Assembly (NCBI RefSeq): GCF_018917525.1
Contig: NZ_JAHLOS010000021.1
Location: forward strand, 1-64,000
DNA from: Enterococcus raffinosus
GTDB taxonomy: Bacteria > Bacillota > Bacilli > Lactobacillales > Enterococcaceae
Reading direction: 5' to 3'
Length of the DNA: 64,000 bases
Part shown: positions 53,575-60,526 of the stretch, one piece after another
How positions within the stretch are numbered: position 1 is the first letter of the stretch
Layout: every line of letters starts with the position of its first letter
The notes under the pieces: generated by a model
What the model was told of the DNA's origin: nothing
Databases searched by the model: none
The model's input: the letters and a program-made list of their open reading frames with translations, nothing else
Translations under genes and position numbers: made by a program

Positions 53575-54519
53575 TTAAAAATCTAATGGGCAGTCTCCTA
53601 ACCATTTAGCCATTACTTGTCGACTGAGTCGGCTTCTTGATGAGCTATTTAAAAAATGTAACTCTCCGTCTATTCTTGTTAAAAAATCTGAACTTAATTC
53701 TCTGTACTTGTCAGAAGGTACAGTTCCACTATTATTCATCAATGATTCAAGTTGAACTTTTTTTGTATATTCCTCTATAAGATTTACTATCTTGGAATAT
53801 ATTTTAGTAGAGTATTCGTTTATCTCTAACAATTCTGAAACACCCGATACATACCCTTTCATAAACATTTCTATCAATAATTCTCTATGACTATCATCGT
53901 CCGTTAACTTTGAAACTTTTCGACGAACGTTACTTTTAATTTCGCTGTCTGTTGATTCCCAGTCAATACTGTCCTCATCCACTAGTTTTATATCTAGAGA
54001 GATAGCGGCATTTTCAGTTAAGATTATATCTGTTAAGTAACTCGCTATATGTTTTTCTGTACATAAAAGTATAGTAAAATTTTCATCTAAATAATCATAT
54101 AACTCTCTATTTCCTTTTATCTTTTCTCTAACCTCTTTTGATTTTTTTTCAGCATGTTTAATCAGTTCCTTATTACTATATTCTGGAACTAAAAAATGCC
54201 ACTCCTTAATTGGACAAATCCCCATATTTTTAAGATTTTTATTAGCATTATCCTCATCTAACAGTCTTTTGATGTCCTTACTTATCTTATTGACTTGGTG
54301 AGTATATAATTCTTGAAACGTAAAATCACTTTCTGGATAGTAGCATTGAATAGCGATTCCTGTCCCTTTTTTAGTAAAACCCTCTATTCCTGCATCCCCT
54401 TGATTCCTTGCAGGAACTTCAATAAAATGAAATTCATTATATTTTATAGTGTACGCTTGTACACATAGTTCTTCCCAATATTTGCTATTAACTCCACCTT
54501 CTATGTGTTCAATAAACAT
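53575..54519 (-). CDS. Restriction-endonuclease-like effector of the ABC-3C operon
   Basis: A 314-residue protein. Residues about 1-110 resemble a PD-(D/E)xK nuclease core: the stretch RNQGDAGIEGFTKKGTGIAI then QCYYPE looks like the D...(D/E)xK region of Mrr-type nucleases, but tyrosine stands where the catalytic lysine of QxK is expected. The remainder is helical. The end (about 210-314) contains the DDSHRELLIEMFMKGYVSGV segment and SSSRSRLSRQVMAKWLGDCP, and would fit the C-terminal helical domain that links effectors to ABC-3C. AAGGAG precedes the ATG and overlaps the stop of the small upstream ORF. Confidence 0.6.
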   Translation of the reverse strand: MFIEHIEGGVNSKYWEELCVQAYTIKYNEFHFIEVPARNQGDAGIEGFTKKGTGIAIQCYYPESDFTFQELYTHQVNKISKDIKRLLDEDNANKNLKNMGICPIKEWHFLVPEYSNKELIKHAEKKSKEVREKIKGNRELYDYLDENFTILLCTEKHIASYLTDIILTENAAISLDIKLVDEDSIDWESTDSEIKSNVRRKVSKLTDDDSHRELLIEMFMKGYVSGVSELLEINEYSTKIYSKIVNLIEEYTKKVQLESLMNNSGTVPSDKYRELSSDFLTRIDGELHFLNSSSRSRLSRQVMAKWLGDCPLDF

Positions 54520-54524
54520 AGTAC

Positions 54525-54704
54525 TTACTCCTTTACATATTTAATATTCAAACTAAACTCTTCTATTCTTTTATCTTTTATATAGTGCTTATTTACTATT
54601 TGGATTTCCAAATTATCTAAAAACTGAACTAAATATTCATCTATATTCTTTATCTCTTCCAGTATTCTTATTTTTCGATTGAAGGCAAATTTTTCTTTCA
54701 ACAT
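54525..54704 (-). CDS. Small ORF leading the ABC-3C operon (59 aa)
   Basis: A 59-residue reading frame starting MLKEKFAFNRKIRILEEIKN and ending NIKYVKE. It is charged, probably helical, and has no membrane span. GAGGG precedes its ATG. Its stop codon overlaps the AAGGAG site of the nuclease-like gene six bases before that gene's ATG, so the two are coupled. The base composition matches the rest of the operon. I do not recognise it; it could be a regulator, an inhibitor of the effector, or a structural part. Confidence 0.6.
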   Translation of the reverse strand: MLKEKFAFNRKIRILEEIKNIDEYLVQFLDNLEIQIVNKHYIKDKRIEEFSLNIKYVKE

Positions 54705-55206
54705 ATTTATCCCTCTTCAAATTAGATTTTCGTCTTGGAACATACATTAACACTTCTTTTATCCTTAACATCGCAATTTCAAATTGAAACTTCCGTGAGT
54801 CAAAAATATCTAACGTTTACACATAATTTGACAAATTGTTGCAAGATTCAGAAAATCTTTTTTATTACTTTCTCTGGCATTACATTGAGACTTTCCATAA
54901 TTCTTGTTAACAAAGTCTCTTCTTCTGTATAGGTATTTTTGATTAATATTTTTGGACTGCTTTGTTCCTTTCTCGCTAATTGTAACATGTAACAATTAGC
55001 GTTATTAAAAAACTTTTCAAAAAAGTCAAAGAGTATCAGGTAATATTTGTAATTCAACTTGACACCGTTTATTGATTTCTTTTCAATCAGGGGATTACCT
55101 TTTCAATAAGAAAGTATCTTTTACTTCTGATATATTTTTTCGCATACTATGCTTCCTTCAAAACCAATATGCTATACTAACCCTAGTACCCGAAAGGAGC
55201 ATTACA
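54705..55206. other. AT-rich gap with two dyads upstream of the ABC-3C operon
   Basis: No gene is seen. A 13-bp perfect dyad, TTTCAA-A-TTGAAA, lies at 54777-54789, where an operon promoter would be expected. A 28-bp near-perfect dyad lies at 54974-55001 (CGCTAATTGT...ACAATTAGCG around ACATGT). A TATACT -10 near 55173 probably serves the rightward leader. Confidence 0.45.
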
Positions 55207-55230
55207 ATGGGAGTAATTATTAAAGCCTAG
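55207..55230 (+). CDS. Possible 7-residue leader peptide
   Basis: AAAGGAG, seven bases, then ATG and the codons for MGVIIKA and a stop. The stop is directly followed by a 10-bp perfect inverted repeat (AGCAAAAGCT at 55229 and AGCTTTTGCT at 55257). The arrangement suggests translation-dependent control of the gene at 55302. It is too short to be sure it is translated. Confidence 0.35.
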   Translation: MGVIIKA

Positions 55231-55266
55231 CAAAAGCTTGGCAGGAATGCTTGAAGAGCTTTTGCT
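55229..55266 (+). promoter_or_regulatory. Leader hairpin before the CD3324-family gene
   Basis: A 10-bp perfect stem with an 18-base loop. It overlaps the stop codon of the leader peptide, so a ribosome there would block it. No T-run follows, so it is not a plain terminator. Confidence 0.45.
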
Positions 55267-55301
55267 GAATCCTAAATTTACTTTAATTAGGAGGCTAAAA
55301 G

Positions 55302-55577
55302 ATGGCTTATCAAAACGCATTCGAACTTCTACCAGAGGAGATCGTAAAAGAGATCCAAAAATATGTTAATGGTACAATCCTTTATATTCCAAAGAAACCA
55401 AAGGATCGCTTGCCTTGGGGCAGCAAGACTGCTAGTAAGGAGATGCTTCGACAAAGGAATCAACAGATTTATCAGGAGTATCAGCTCGGAAAAAGTACCC
55501 GTGAGCTCGCTAGCAGATATTACATGGATATCAAAAGTATCCAACGTATCATTCGCACAATCAAAAAACAGTGTTAA
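55302..55577 (+). CDS. CD3324 family small DNA-binding-like protein
   Basis: A 91-residue protein of the CD3324 family, spread through Firmicutes and of unknown role. It begins MAYQNAFELLPEEIVKEIQK with YVNGTILYIPKK and the WGSKTASKEMLRQRNQ segment. A C-terminal helix-turn-helix (STRELASRYYMDIKSIQRII, about 65-84) is like Mor or sigma region 4 types. TAGGAGG precedes the ATG. A terminator follows at once. A leader peptide and hairpin precede it. Confidence 0.8.
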   Translation: MAYQNAFELLPEEIVKEIQKYVNGTILYIPKKPKDRLPWGSKTASKEMLRQRNQQIYQEYQLGKSTRELASRYYMDIKSIQRIIRTIKKQC

Positions 55578-55608
55578 GAAAGAGCGAATTCCGGCTCTTT
55601 CTTTTTTT
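55577..55608 (+). terminator. Terminator after the CD3324-family gene
   Basis: AGAAAGAGC/GCTCTTTCT stem followed by TTTTTT; the first base is part of the stop codon region. Confidence 0.85.
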
Positions 55609-55737
55609 ATAAAAAAACTCGTTCCTCCGTCTATGCATCGCTCCTTTATACTAAAGATAGAACAACGAAAGGATTTGATTTCTATGAAATTAATTGCTGA
55701 CTGCTAACTGCAATTTTTGCTGAAAGGAGGAGCATTC

Positions 55738-55890
55738 ATGACACAGTCTAAGGCGAAGTTGGAGGATTTTCTTCATCAGAAGAAAAAGAAAGCCTTTGAG
55801 AACTCGCAGCAACTATCTAAAAATAAAGTGAAGGGCAAACAAAACATCCATCCAGTCCAAAATAGACGTGGTCGTCCGTTATCTAAGTAA
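55738..55890 (+). CDS. Small basic protein, unknown (50 aa)
   Basis: A 50-residue, lysine-rich reading frame beginning MTQSKAKLEDFLHQKKKKAF and ending NRRGRPLSK. AAAGGAGG lies seven to eight bases before its ATG, a very good site. The RRGRP element resembles AT-hook-like DNA-binding tails. I do not recognise the family. It lies between two terminators, so it should have its own promoter. Confidence 0.55.
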   Translation: MTQSKAKLEDFLHQKKKKAFENSQQLSKNKVKGKQNIHPVQNRRGRPLSK

Positions 55891-55930
55891 TTGGCACAAG
55901 GTCCTCATTGGAAAACGACCACATAAAAGA

Positions 55931-55973
55931 ATAAGAACCTAAACACCGAATTATCCAGTGTTTAGGTTCTTAT
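55931..55973. terminator. Bidirectional terminator
   Basis: A perfect 16-bp stem, ATAAGAACCTAAACAC with its complement, between the small basic protein gene and the convergent XRE gene. Confidence 0.85.
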
Positions 55974-55997
55974 TTCTCGTTTAGTTTGATTAATTTT

Positions 55998-56561
55998 TCA
56001 TCCAAAAAAGATTATCAACTCGATAGCTATAAGTATCCCGATCAACAGCGCTAACCCCAACGGATGATAAGGATTGATCGCCCAGCCGACACCAAATGAT
56101 TTCGAAATGATTATCGGGGCGTATTTTCCGCTGACTTTATCGTCTTTCGGAATAATTAGAAAGAAGCGCAGGATCGTAAAAAGAAACACGATTCCTACAA
56201 CAAGCATTGGCAGTATCCTTTGATTCGCAAGCTCCGGTATCCGGCTCATCACAAAAGCAAAAAATACCGTCAGCAGCAAAATTACCACAAAGACCGCGTC
56301 AAAGATTTTTCTTCGCTTGGTTCGTTTGATGAGCTCTGCGTCTTTCTTCATTTTATCCATTAATTGTTCATCACCTTTCAACAGTTCGTCTAAGGAGATT
56401 TGGTAATAATCGCTAATTGAAATGATCATCGGAATATCTGGAAAATTCCGTCCGACTTCCCAATTGGAGATTGTCTGTCGTGAGACGTGCAGATGATCTG
56501 CCACCTCCTGTTGGGTCAATCCCAATGATTGTCGTTGTTTTTTTAATTTTTCGCCTAGCAA
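55998..56561 (-). CDS. XRE-family regulator with membrane-spanning C-terminus
   Basis: A 187-residue protein. Residues 1-65 form a Cro/XRE helix-turn-helix (LGLTQQEVADHLHVSRQTIS then NWEVGRNFPDIP). The rest has about three hydrophobic spans (IFDAVFVVILLLTVFFAFVM, a second near 115-135, a third at the end). This arrangement is common in Firmicutes and may tether a regulator to the membrane to sense envelope stress. It stands alone, with a terminator downstream. Confidence 0.85.
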   Translation of the reverse strand: MLGEKLKKQRQSLGLTQQEVADHLHVSRQTISNWEVGRNFPDIPMIISISDYYQISLDELLKGDEQLMDKMKKDAELIKRTKRRKIFDAVFVVILLLTVFFAFVMSRIPELANQRILPMLVVGIVFLFTILRFFLIIPKDDKVSGKYAPIIISKSFGVGWAINPYHPLGLALLIGILIAIELIIFFG

Positions 56562-56765
56562 TATTCCATCCCCCTAAATCAAAATTACCTGTTGATAAGA
56601 CAACTTACAAGCAAGATACCAAAGCACTCTGAAAAAGACAAGCTCGAATGACAAGCATCGTGATTAAATCAACGTTTCCAGCTATTGAAATATCCCAAGA
56701 CTTTCATAATAATTATATCGTTAAGGACAATCAAAACACACCCTTAACTCGAAAACAAGATAAAA

Positions 56766-56800
56766 AAGTGGTCGCAAATGAATCTGCAACCACTTCCTAT
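56766..56800 (-). terminator. Terminator of the VOC dioxygenase gene
   Basis: On the minus strand AAGTGGTTGCA...TTGCGACCACTT is followed by TTTT, 57 bases after the stop. Confidence 0.75.
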
Positions 56801-56852
56801 TATTGTTTTTTTCAAATCAGCTTCCTACTCTTCGCCGATCGTTCTTCTGTTT

Positions 56853-57713
56853 TTATTTTTCAAACTTCATGATAATACCGTTTGGATCAACGATGGTTAA
56901 ACTGCCGCTTTCGTCTTTGGAATAATCGATCTGATTTTTCCAATGCTCTTCCAAGCGATCTAGCTCTGCTTGATCGGATACGACGAAGCTAAAATAGTCC
57001 AATCCTAAATCCTGCTCAGTCACGGCAGGAACATTTTTTCCTAACCAGATGTTGGACCCGATATGGTGATGATAATCCCCCGTCGCAAAGAATTTGGCTT
57101 GATTGCCAAAATTATTCTTCAAGGATAGTCCTAAAACTTCTGTGTAAAATTTTTCTGTTTGCATCAAATCCGCTACCTTTAAATGCACATGACCAACTGT
57201 CGATCCTGCTGGAAATCCTTCCCCTGCACCATCGCTCGCAGCGATGACCGCTTCGGCATCCATCTCGAGAGTCACGCCAACAATCTCACCATCAGCACGA
57301 ACATCCCATTCACTTTGCGGCTTGTCACGGTAGACTTCGATCCCATTGCCCTCGGGATCATTTAAATAAAGAGCTTCGCTATAGCCGTGATCACTAGCTC
57401 CGATCAAAGGCGCCTCGATCGTCAAATAGTGACGCAGCGCATTTCCTAAATCTTTTCGAGTCGGTAATAAAAAGGCTACGTGATACAAACCGGTTTTTGG
57501 TGTTATAGGCAAAGGGTTCTGCACCTTATGCAATTCTAGTAGTACCGTATTATCAACGCCTAAAGTACTTTGAATTGCGCTTTTTTCTAAGACCTGTAGC
57601 CCAATCACTTCTTGGTAAAAACGGGTCATTTTTTCTAAATTCGCTACCTTCAATGCCACGCGGCCAATGTGTGCGGTGGCGCTTAGTTGAAATGTGGGAA
57701 CAATTACTGTCAT
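56853..57713 (-). CDS. VOC-fold ring-cleavage dioxygenase-like protein (CatE-like)
   Basis: A 286-residue protein with two tandem VOC modules (about 12-125 and 165-285), as in catechol-2,3-dioxygenases. Metal-ligand positions are visible: H in TAHIGRVALKVANLEKMTRF or HVHLKVADLMQTEKFYTEVL, H in TGDYHHHIGSN and E in GIEVYRD. Such proteins (B. subtilis CatE, MhqE) detoxify quinones and catechols. The start at 57713 follows GGAGGTTTTACC. Its upstream region holds an operator-like dyad that it shares with the dioxygenase gene at 58984. Confidence 0.85.
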   Translation of the reverse strand: MTVIVPTFQLSATAHIGRVALKVANLEKMTRFYQEVIGLQVLEKSAIQSTLGVDNTVLLELHKVQNPLPITPKTGLYHVAFLLPTRKDLGNALRHYLTIEAPLIGASDHGYSEALYLNDPEGNGIEVYRDKPQSEWDVRADGEIVGVTLEMDAEAVIAASDGAGEGFPAGSTVGHVHLKVADLMQTEKFYTEVLGLSLKNNFGNQAKFFATGDYHHHIGSNIWLGKNVPAVTEQDLGLDYFSFVVSDQAELDRLEEHWKNQIDYSKDESGSLTIVDPNGIIMKFEK

Positions 57714-57781
57714 GGTAAAACCTCCTGTAAGGAACAACGCCAGCAAGTGTCGTTATTCGTTTCTTGAGATAACCTTATCAC

Positions 57782-57798
57782 CTTACTAATAGTAAGTA
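57782..57798 (-). promoter_or_regulatory. Operator-like dyad before the CatE-like gene
   Basis: CTTACTA-A-TAGTAAG (57782-57796), a perfect dyad. Read on the minus strand it fits ACTTAYTWTTARTAAG, also found before the dioxygenase gene at 58984. Confidence 0.5.
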
Positions 57799-57933
57799 AA
57801 ATTTCATGCTTATCTTTACTAGAGCATTCGTAAAAAAGCAGACAGTCTTCTATAATGAATGAAAGAAACGAAACCAGTCAAGTTCCGAGGTGTTTCAGCG
57901 GAATGACCTACGACATAAAAGGAGCAAGAAGAT

Positions 57934-58311
57934 ATGGCGGACTCAACGAAACAAAACTACCTGCGCTTAATCAATAAAACCGAAGACTACATCGAACAAC
58001 ATCTCGCAGAGCCAATCTCTTTAAGTGATCTAGCCAAGAACGCGCACTTTTCAGAATTTCATTTCCATCGAGTGTTTAAAAAATATTCTTCTGAGACATT
58101 GAAGGAATTCGTGACTAGATTTAAGTTAGAACGTGCAGCCATTTTTCTATGCGTTGCTTCGTCTACTTCATTATCTGATATTGCCTTAAGCTACGGCTAT
58201 AATGATGCGTGTTCCTTCAGCAGAGCATTCAAAAAACATTTTGGTGTCAGCCCCTCCAGCTATCGGAAACAGCAAGAAATGACAAGAGATTTCCATAAAA
58301 GCATGGAATAA
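57934..58311 (+). CDS. AraC-type DNA-binding protein, stand-alone HTH domain
   Basis: A 125-residue protein consisting almost entirely of the two-HTH AraC DNA-binding domain (PISLSDLAKNAHFSEFHFHR; then SDIALSYGYNDACSFSRAFK and HFGVSPSSYRKQ). AraC proteins of this class usually continue into a GyrI-like effector domain. Here that domain is encoded as a separate frame that begins at or just after the stop codon. AAAGGAG lies before the ATG, and TATAAT at about 57852 is a probable -10. Confidence 0.82.
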   Translation: MADSTKQNYLRLINKTEDYIEQHLAEPISLSDLAKNAHFSEFHFHRVFKKYSSETLKEFVTRFKLERAAIFLCVASSTSLSDIALSYGYNDACSFSRAFKKHFGVSPSSYRKQQEMTRDFHKSME

Positions 58312-58340
58312 TGAAGCTATTCATAAAGGGGGAGCCAAAA

Positions 58341-58832
58341 ATGATCGAACCAAAAAGTATCACTATTGAGAATGTAGCAGACATGAAAATTATTTATATT
58401 CGTTTCCGAGGAAGCTATGGCGCATTTAGGAAGCAGAGCCGCAAAATGTTCAACGAACTATTTGAGTTTGCGACAAAGAATGAACTCATTGTCGAAAATG
58501 AGACAAAGGTATTAACCATTTACGATGACAATCCATTTATTACCGACGCGAAAAATTTACGAACCAGCGTCGCGATGACGATTCCAAACGATCGAACCCT
58601 TCAGGAAACCGGCAATATTTGTTTATCGAGTATTTCCGGAAAATTCGGTGTTGGACATTTTGAACTATCCGCGAAGGAATACGGGGATGCTTGGCAGTAT
58701 ATGTATCAAGAATGGCTATTTAAGGATGAACAGAAAGCTCGTGATGCCGTTCCATTTGAACTATTCGTGACTGAACCGCCTAGAAATTCAAAGGATAAAA
58801 GTTTGACGGATATTTATATTCCGATAAATTAG
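58341..58832 (+). CDS. GyrI-like effector-binding domain protein
   Basis: A 163-residue protein with the GyrI-like/AraC effector-binding fold (ITIENVADMKIIYIRFRGSY near the start; LTIYDDNPF; LCLSSISGKFGVGHFE in part). AAGGGGGAG six bases before the ATG at 58341 decides the start, though the frame is open from an ATG overlapping the AraC stop (58311). Together with the preceding AraC protein it makes up the length of a normal fused AraC-GyrI regulator, so the pair probably works as one two-chain sensor. Confidence 0.78.
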   Translation: MIEPKSITIENVADMKIIYIRFRGSYGAFRKQSRKMFNELFEFATKNELIVENETKVLTIYDDNPFITDAKNLRTSVAMTIPNDRTLQETGNICLSSISGKFGVGHFELSAKEYGDAWQYMYQEWLFKDEQKARDAVPFELFVTEPPRNSKDKSLTDIYIPIN

Positions 58833-58844
58833 GAAACGGATTAG

Positions 58845-58889
58845 AGAATCAAGTCTTTCGCGGATAACAGCTGCGTTCCACTTGATTCT
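58845..58889. repeat. Hairpin containing a remnant of the structured repeat
   Basis: AGAATCAAGT/ACTTGATTCT, 10-bp stem. On the minus strand it contains AGTGGAACGCAGCTG, close to the conserved AGTGGAACTCGCAGCT arm of the repeat family. It follows the GyrI-like gene and may act as its terminator. Confidence 0.35.
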
Positions 58890-58923
58890 GCTAGTTTATC
58901 TCTAAATCACCAAGCCGCTTAAC

Positions 58924-58967
58924 TTGCTCAACACTACCTCTTTCACTATACTTATTAAAAATAAGTA
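58924..58967 (+). promoter_or_regulatory. Promoter and overlapping dyad of the ring-cleavage dioxygenase gene
   Basis: TTGCTC (58924-58929), 17 bases, TATACT (58947-58952). The dyad TACTTATT-AAA-AATAAGTA (58949-58967) overlaps the -10, an ideal place for a repressor. Confidence 0.6.
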
Positions 58968-58983
58968 AAAAGAAGGGGTTCCT

Positions 58984-59871
58984 ATGTCAGCATTCCATCA
59001 TATCTCACTACTAACCAAAGACAGCCACGAAAACATCCGCTTTTACACGGAAGTTCTAGGGATGCGTTTTGTGAAAAATACTGTCAATCAGGATAATCAT
59101 CGAATGCTTCATTATTACTATGGCGATTATCAAGGTACGCCCGGCAGCGTCGTAACCTTTTTTATCGTCCCGCATCTAGGCCATCGCTATGAGAATCGAA
59201 ACTTTATCGCCACGATTGGCTTGAAGCTTCCGCAAAATAGCTTGGCTTATTGGCAGGAGCGGCTGAAGCATCATTCGATCGACTATTCTATACGCGAGCG
59301 ACAAATCCGCTTTTTCGATCCTGATCAGGTAGAAATCATTTTGACTGAGACGGATTTGCCGCCATTGGCTTCGGATCATCACGTCCACAATGATATTCCA
59401 GCAGACAAACAAATCTTAGGCTTGAATTCCAGCCAGCTCCACGTTAACGATCCTCAAGCAACAAGTAACTTTTTTGAGGCGTTTCTTGGTTGGTCCACCG
59501 TTGAGCAGCGAATTCAATTGAACGCAACGGATTTTCTTGAGATCTTACCTACTGAAACTGACAAACCCAGTCACATGGGACGAGGCAGCGCTGATCATAT
59601 CGCCTTTGCGGTTGCTGATGATGCAGCCTTAAACGAGTTGTATCAACGAGCAGAACAACAAGGCTGGCAGATCGAAAAGCTGGTTTCTCGTGGGTATTTC
59701 AAGAGCCTCTACATTCGTGAACCTGGCGGAAACCGAATGGAGTTCGCAACACTAACTCCTGGTTTTACACTCGATGAACCGTTGGAACACTTAGGCGAAA
59801 GCTTGGCTTTGCCACCGTTTTTGGCTGGTCAACGAGAAGAGATTGAAGCGAATATCTATCCAGAAAACTGA
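58984..59871 (+). CDS. VOC-fold ring-cleavage dioxygenase (MhqO/LinE-like)
   Basis: A 295-residue protein with two VOC modules. It starts MSAFHHISLLTKDSHENIRF, typical of the MhqO/LinE hydroquinone dioxygenases. Metal ligands are likely H in FHHISL or ADHIAFAVADD, and E in GNRMEFATL. B. subtilis MhqO protects against methylhydroquinone. AGAAGGGG precedes the ATG. With the CatE-like gene on the other side of the AraC pair it may form a quinone-stress set under one repressor, which is not encoded in the window as far as I can see. Confidence 0.85.
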   Translation: MSAFHHISLLTKDSHENIRFYTEVLGMRFVKNTVNQDNHRMLHYYYGDYQGTPGSVVTFFIVPHLGHRYENRNFIATIGLKLPQNSLAYWQERLKHHSIDYSIRERQIRFFDPDQVEIILTETDLPPLASDHHVHNDIPADKQILGLNSSQLHVNDPQATSNFFEAFLGWSTVEQRIQLNATDFLEILPTETDKPSHMGRGSADHIAFAVADDAALNELYQRAEQQGWQIEKLVSRGYFKSLYIREPGGNRMEFATLTPGFTLDEPLEHLGESLALPPFLAGQREEIEANIYPEN

Positions 59872-59888
59872 TGAATAGCGCAGTAAAT

Positions 59889-59930
59889 AAGCATGGGATG
59901 AAGTGATTTTTCGTCATTCCATGCTTTTTT
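59889..59930 (+). terminator. Terminator after the MhqO-like gene
   Basis: AAGCATGGGATGA/TCATTCCATGCTT stem (one mismatch) followed by TTTT. Confidence 0.8.
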
Positions 59931-60056
59931 GTAAGGTTAAATCCTGTTGAAAAACGCTAACTCTTCCTCATTCAATTTATCTCCCACTTTATCTACCAAA
60001 TAGAAGATAATCCCAAATCCTCATTTTAAGAAAGATATAGGCGATTTCAAGATCGT

Positions 60057-60085
60057 TTGACTTTATGAGCGACAGATCCTGTTAT
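60057..60085 (+). promoter_or_regulatory. Promoter of the immunity gene
   Basis: TTGACT, 17 bases, TGTTAT. AGATC occurs at 60050 and 60074, 24 bases apart, flanking the -35, and could be part of a LytTR-type direct-repeat site for the response regulator encoded nearby. Confidence 0.4.
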
Positions 60086-60128
60086 CATTATTTAGTACCA
60101 AATAAGAATAATAAGGAGATCGTTAATC

Positions 60129-60494
60129 ATGAACTGTTCAAAGAAATTATCTAAAATGAAAGGATGTGGTCATTTGGAAGAAAACCAATTATTTGAATTA
60201 ATCGACCAATCATACAACGAAGATTTATCCAATCAACCTCAACAATATAAGGATAGTCTTTTGAACAGTGCCAAAATGCTAGTGGATGGCTCTGATGAAT
60301 TAAATGCCTGTGTAACCGTCTATAAAAGCTATCACGAAAACTATATTATTCCTATGAGTCTCCCAAAGGAAAATCGACTTTTGTATCTATATGTTCAAGA
60401 TAAGCTGAAAAAACTAGATCAGAAAAGGTTGCGCGATTTCAATATTGGCTATGGAATCATCGCATCACACTATACGTTCAACCCGTTTAATTAA
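60129..60494 (+). CDS. Bacteriocin immunity protein (EntA_immunity-like)
   Basis: A 121-residue soluble, helical, lysine-rich protein. Its pattern (ELIDQSYNEDLSNQPQQYKD; LLNSAKMLVDGSDELNACVT; IPMSLPKENRLLYLYVQDKL) fits the four-helix enterocin A/class IIa immunity family, slightly longer than usual because of a 15-residue N-terminal extension with two cysteines. An internal ATG at 60156 would remove part of this. AAGGAG precedes the first ATG. The quorum-sensing and exporter genes alongside support the call. No bacteriocin precursor gene was found next to it. Confidence 0.65.
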   Translation: MNCSKKLSKMKGCGHLEENQLFELIDQSYNEDLSNQPQQYKDSLLNSAKMLVDGSDELNACVTVYKSYHENYIIPMSLPKENRLLYLYVQDKLKKLDQKRLRDFNIGYGIIASHYTFNPFN

Positions 60495-60526
60495 TCCATC
60501 TTCTTTTATAAATACGTACTACGTAA

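Noticed and set aside
50850-56000. Direct duplication of the guaA end as an attachment site
   Set aside because: I looked for a second copy of the last guaA bases to the right of the AT-rich block and did not find one.
56648-56872. 74-residue rightward ORF
   Set aside because: It runs through the terminator of the convergent VOC gene and has no ribosome site or recognisable features.
59950-60040. Short minus-strand frame ending in ...LNEEELAFFNRI, possible gene remnant
   Set aside because: No start codon with a ribosome site and only about 27 codons; could be chance.
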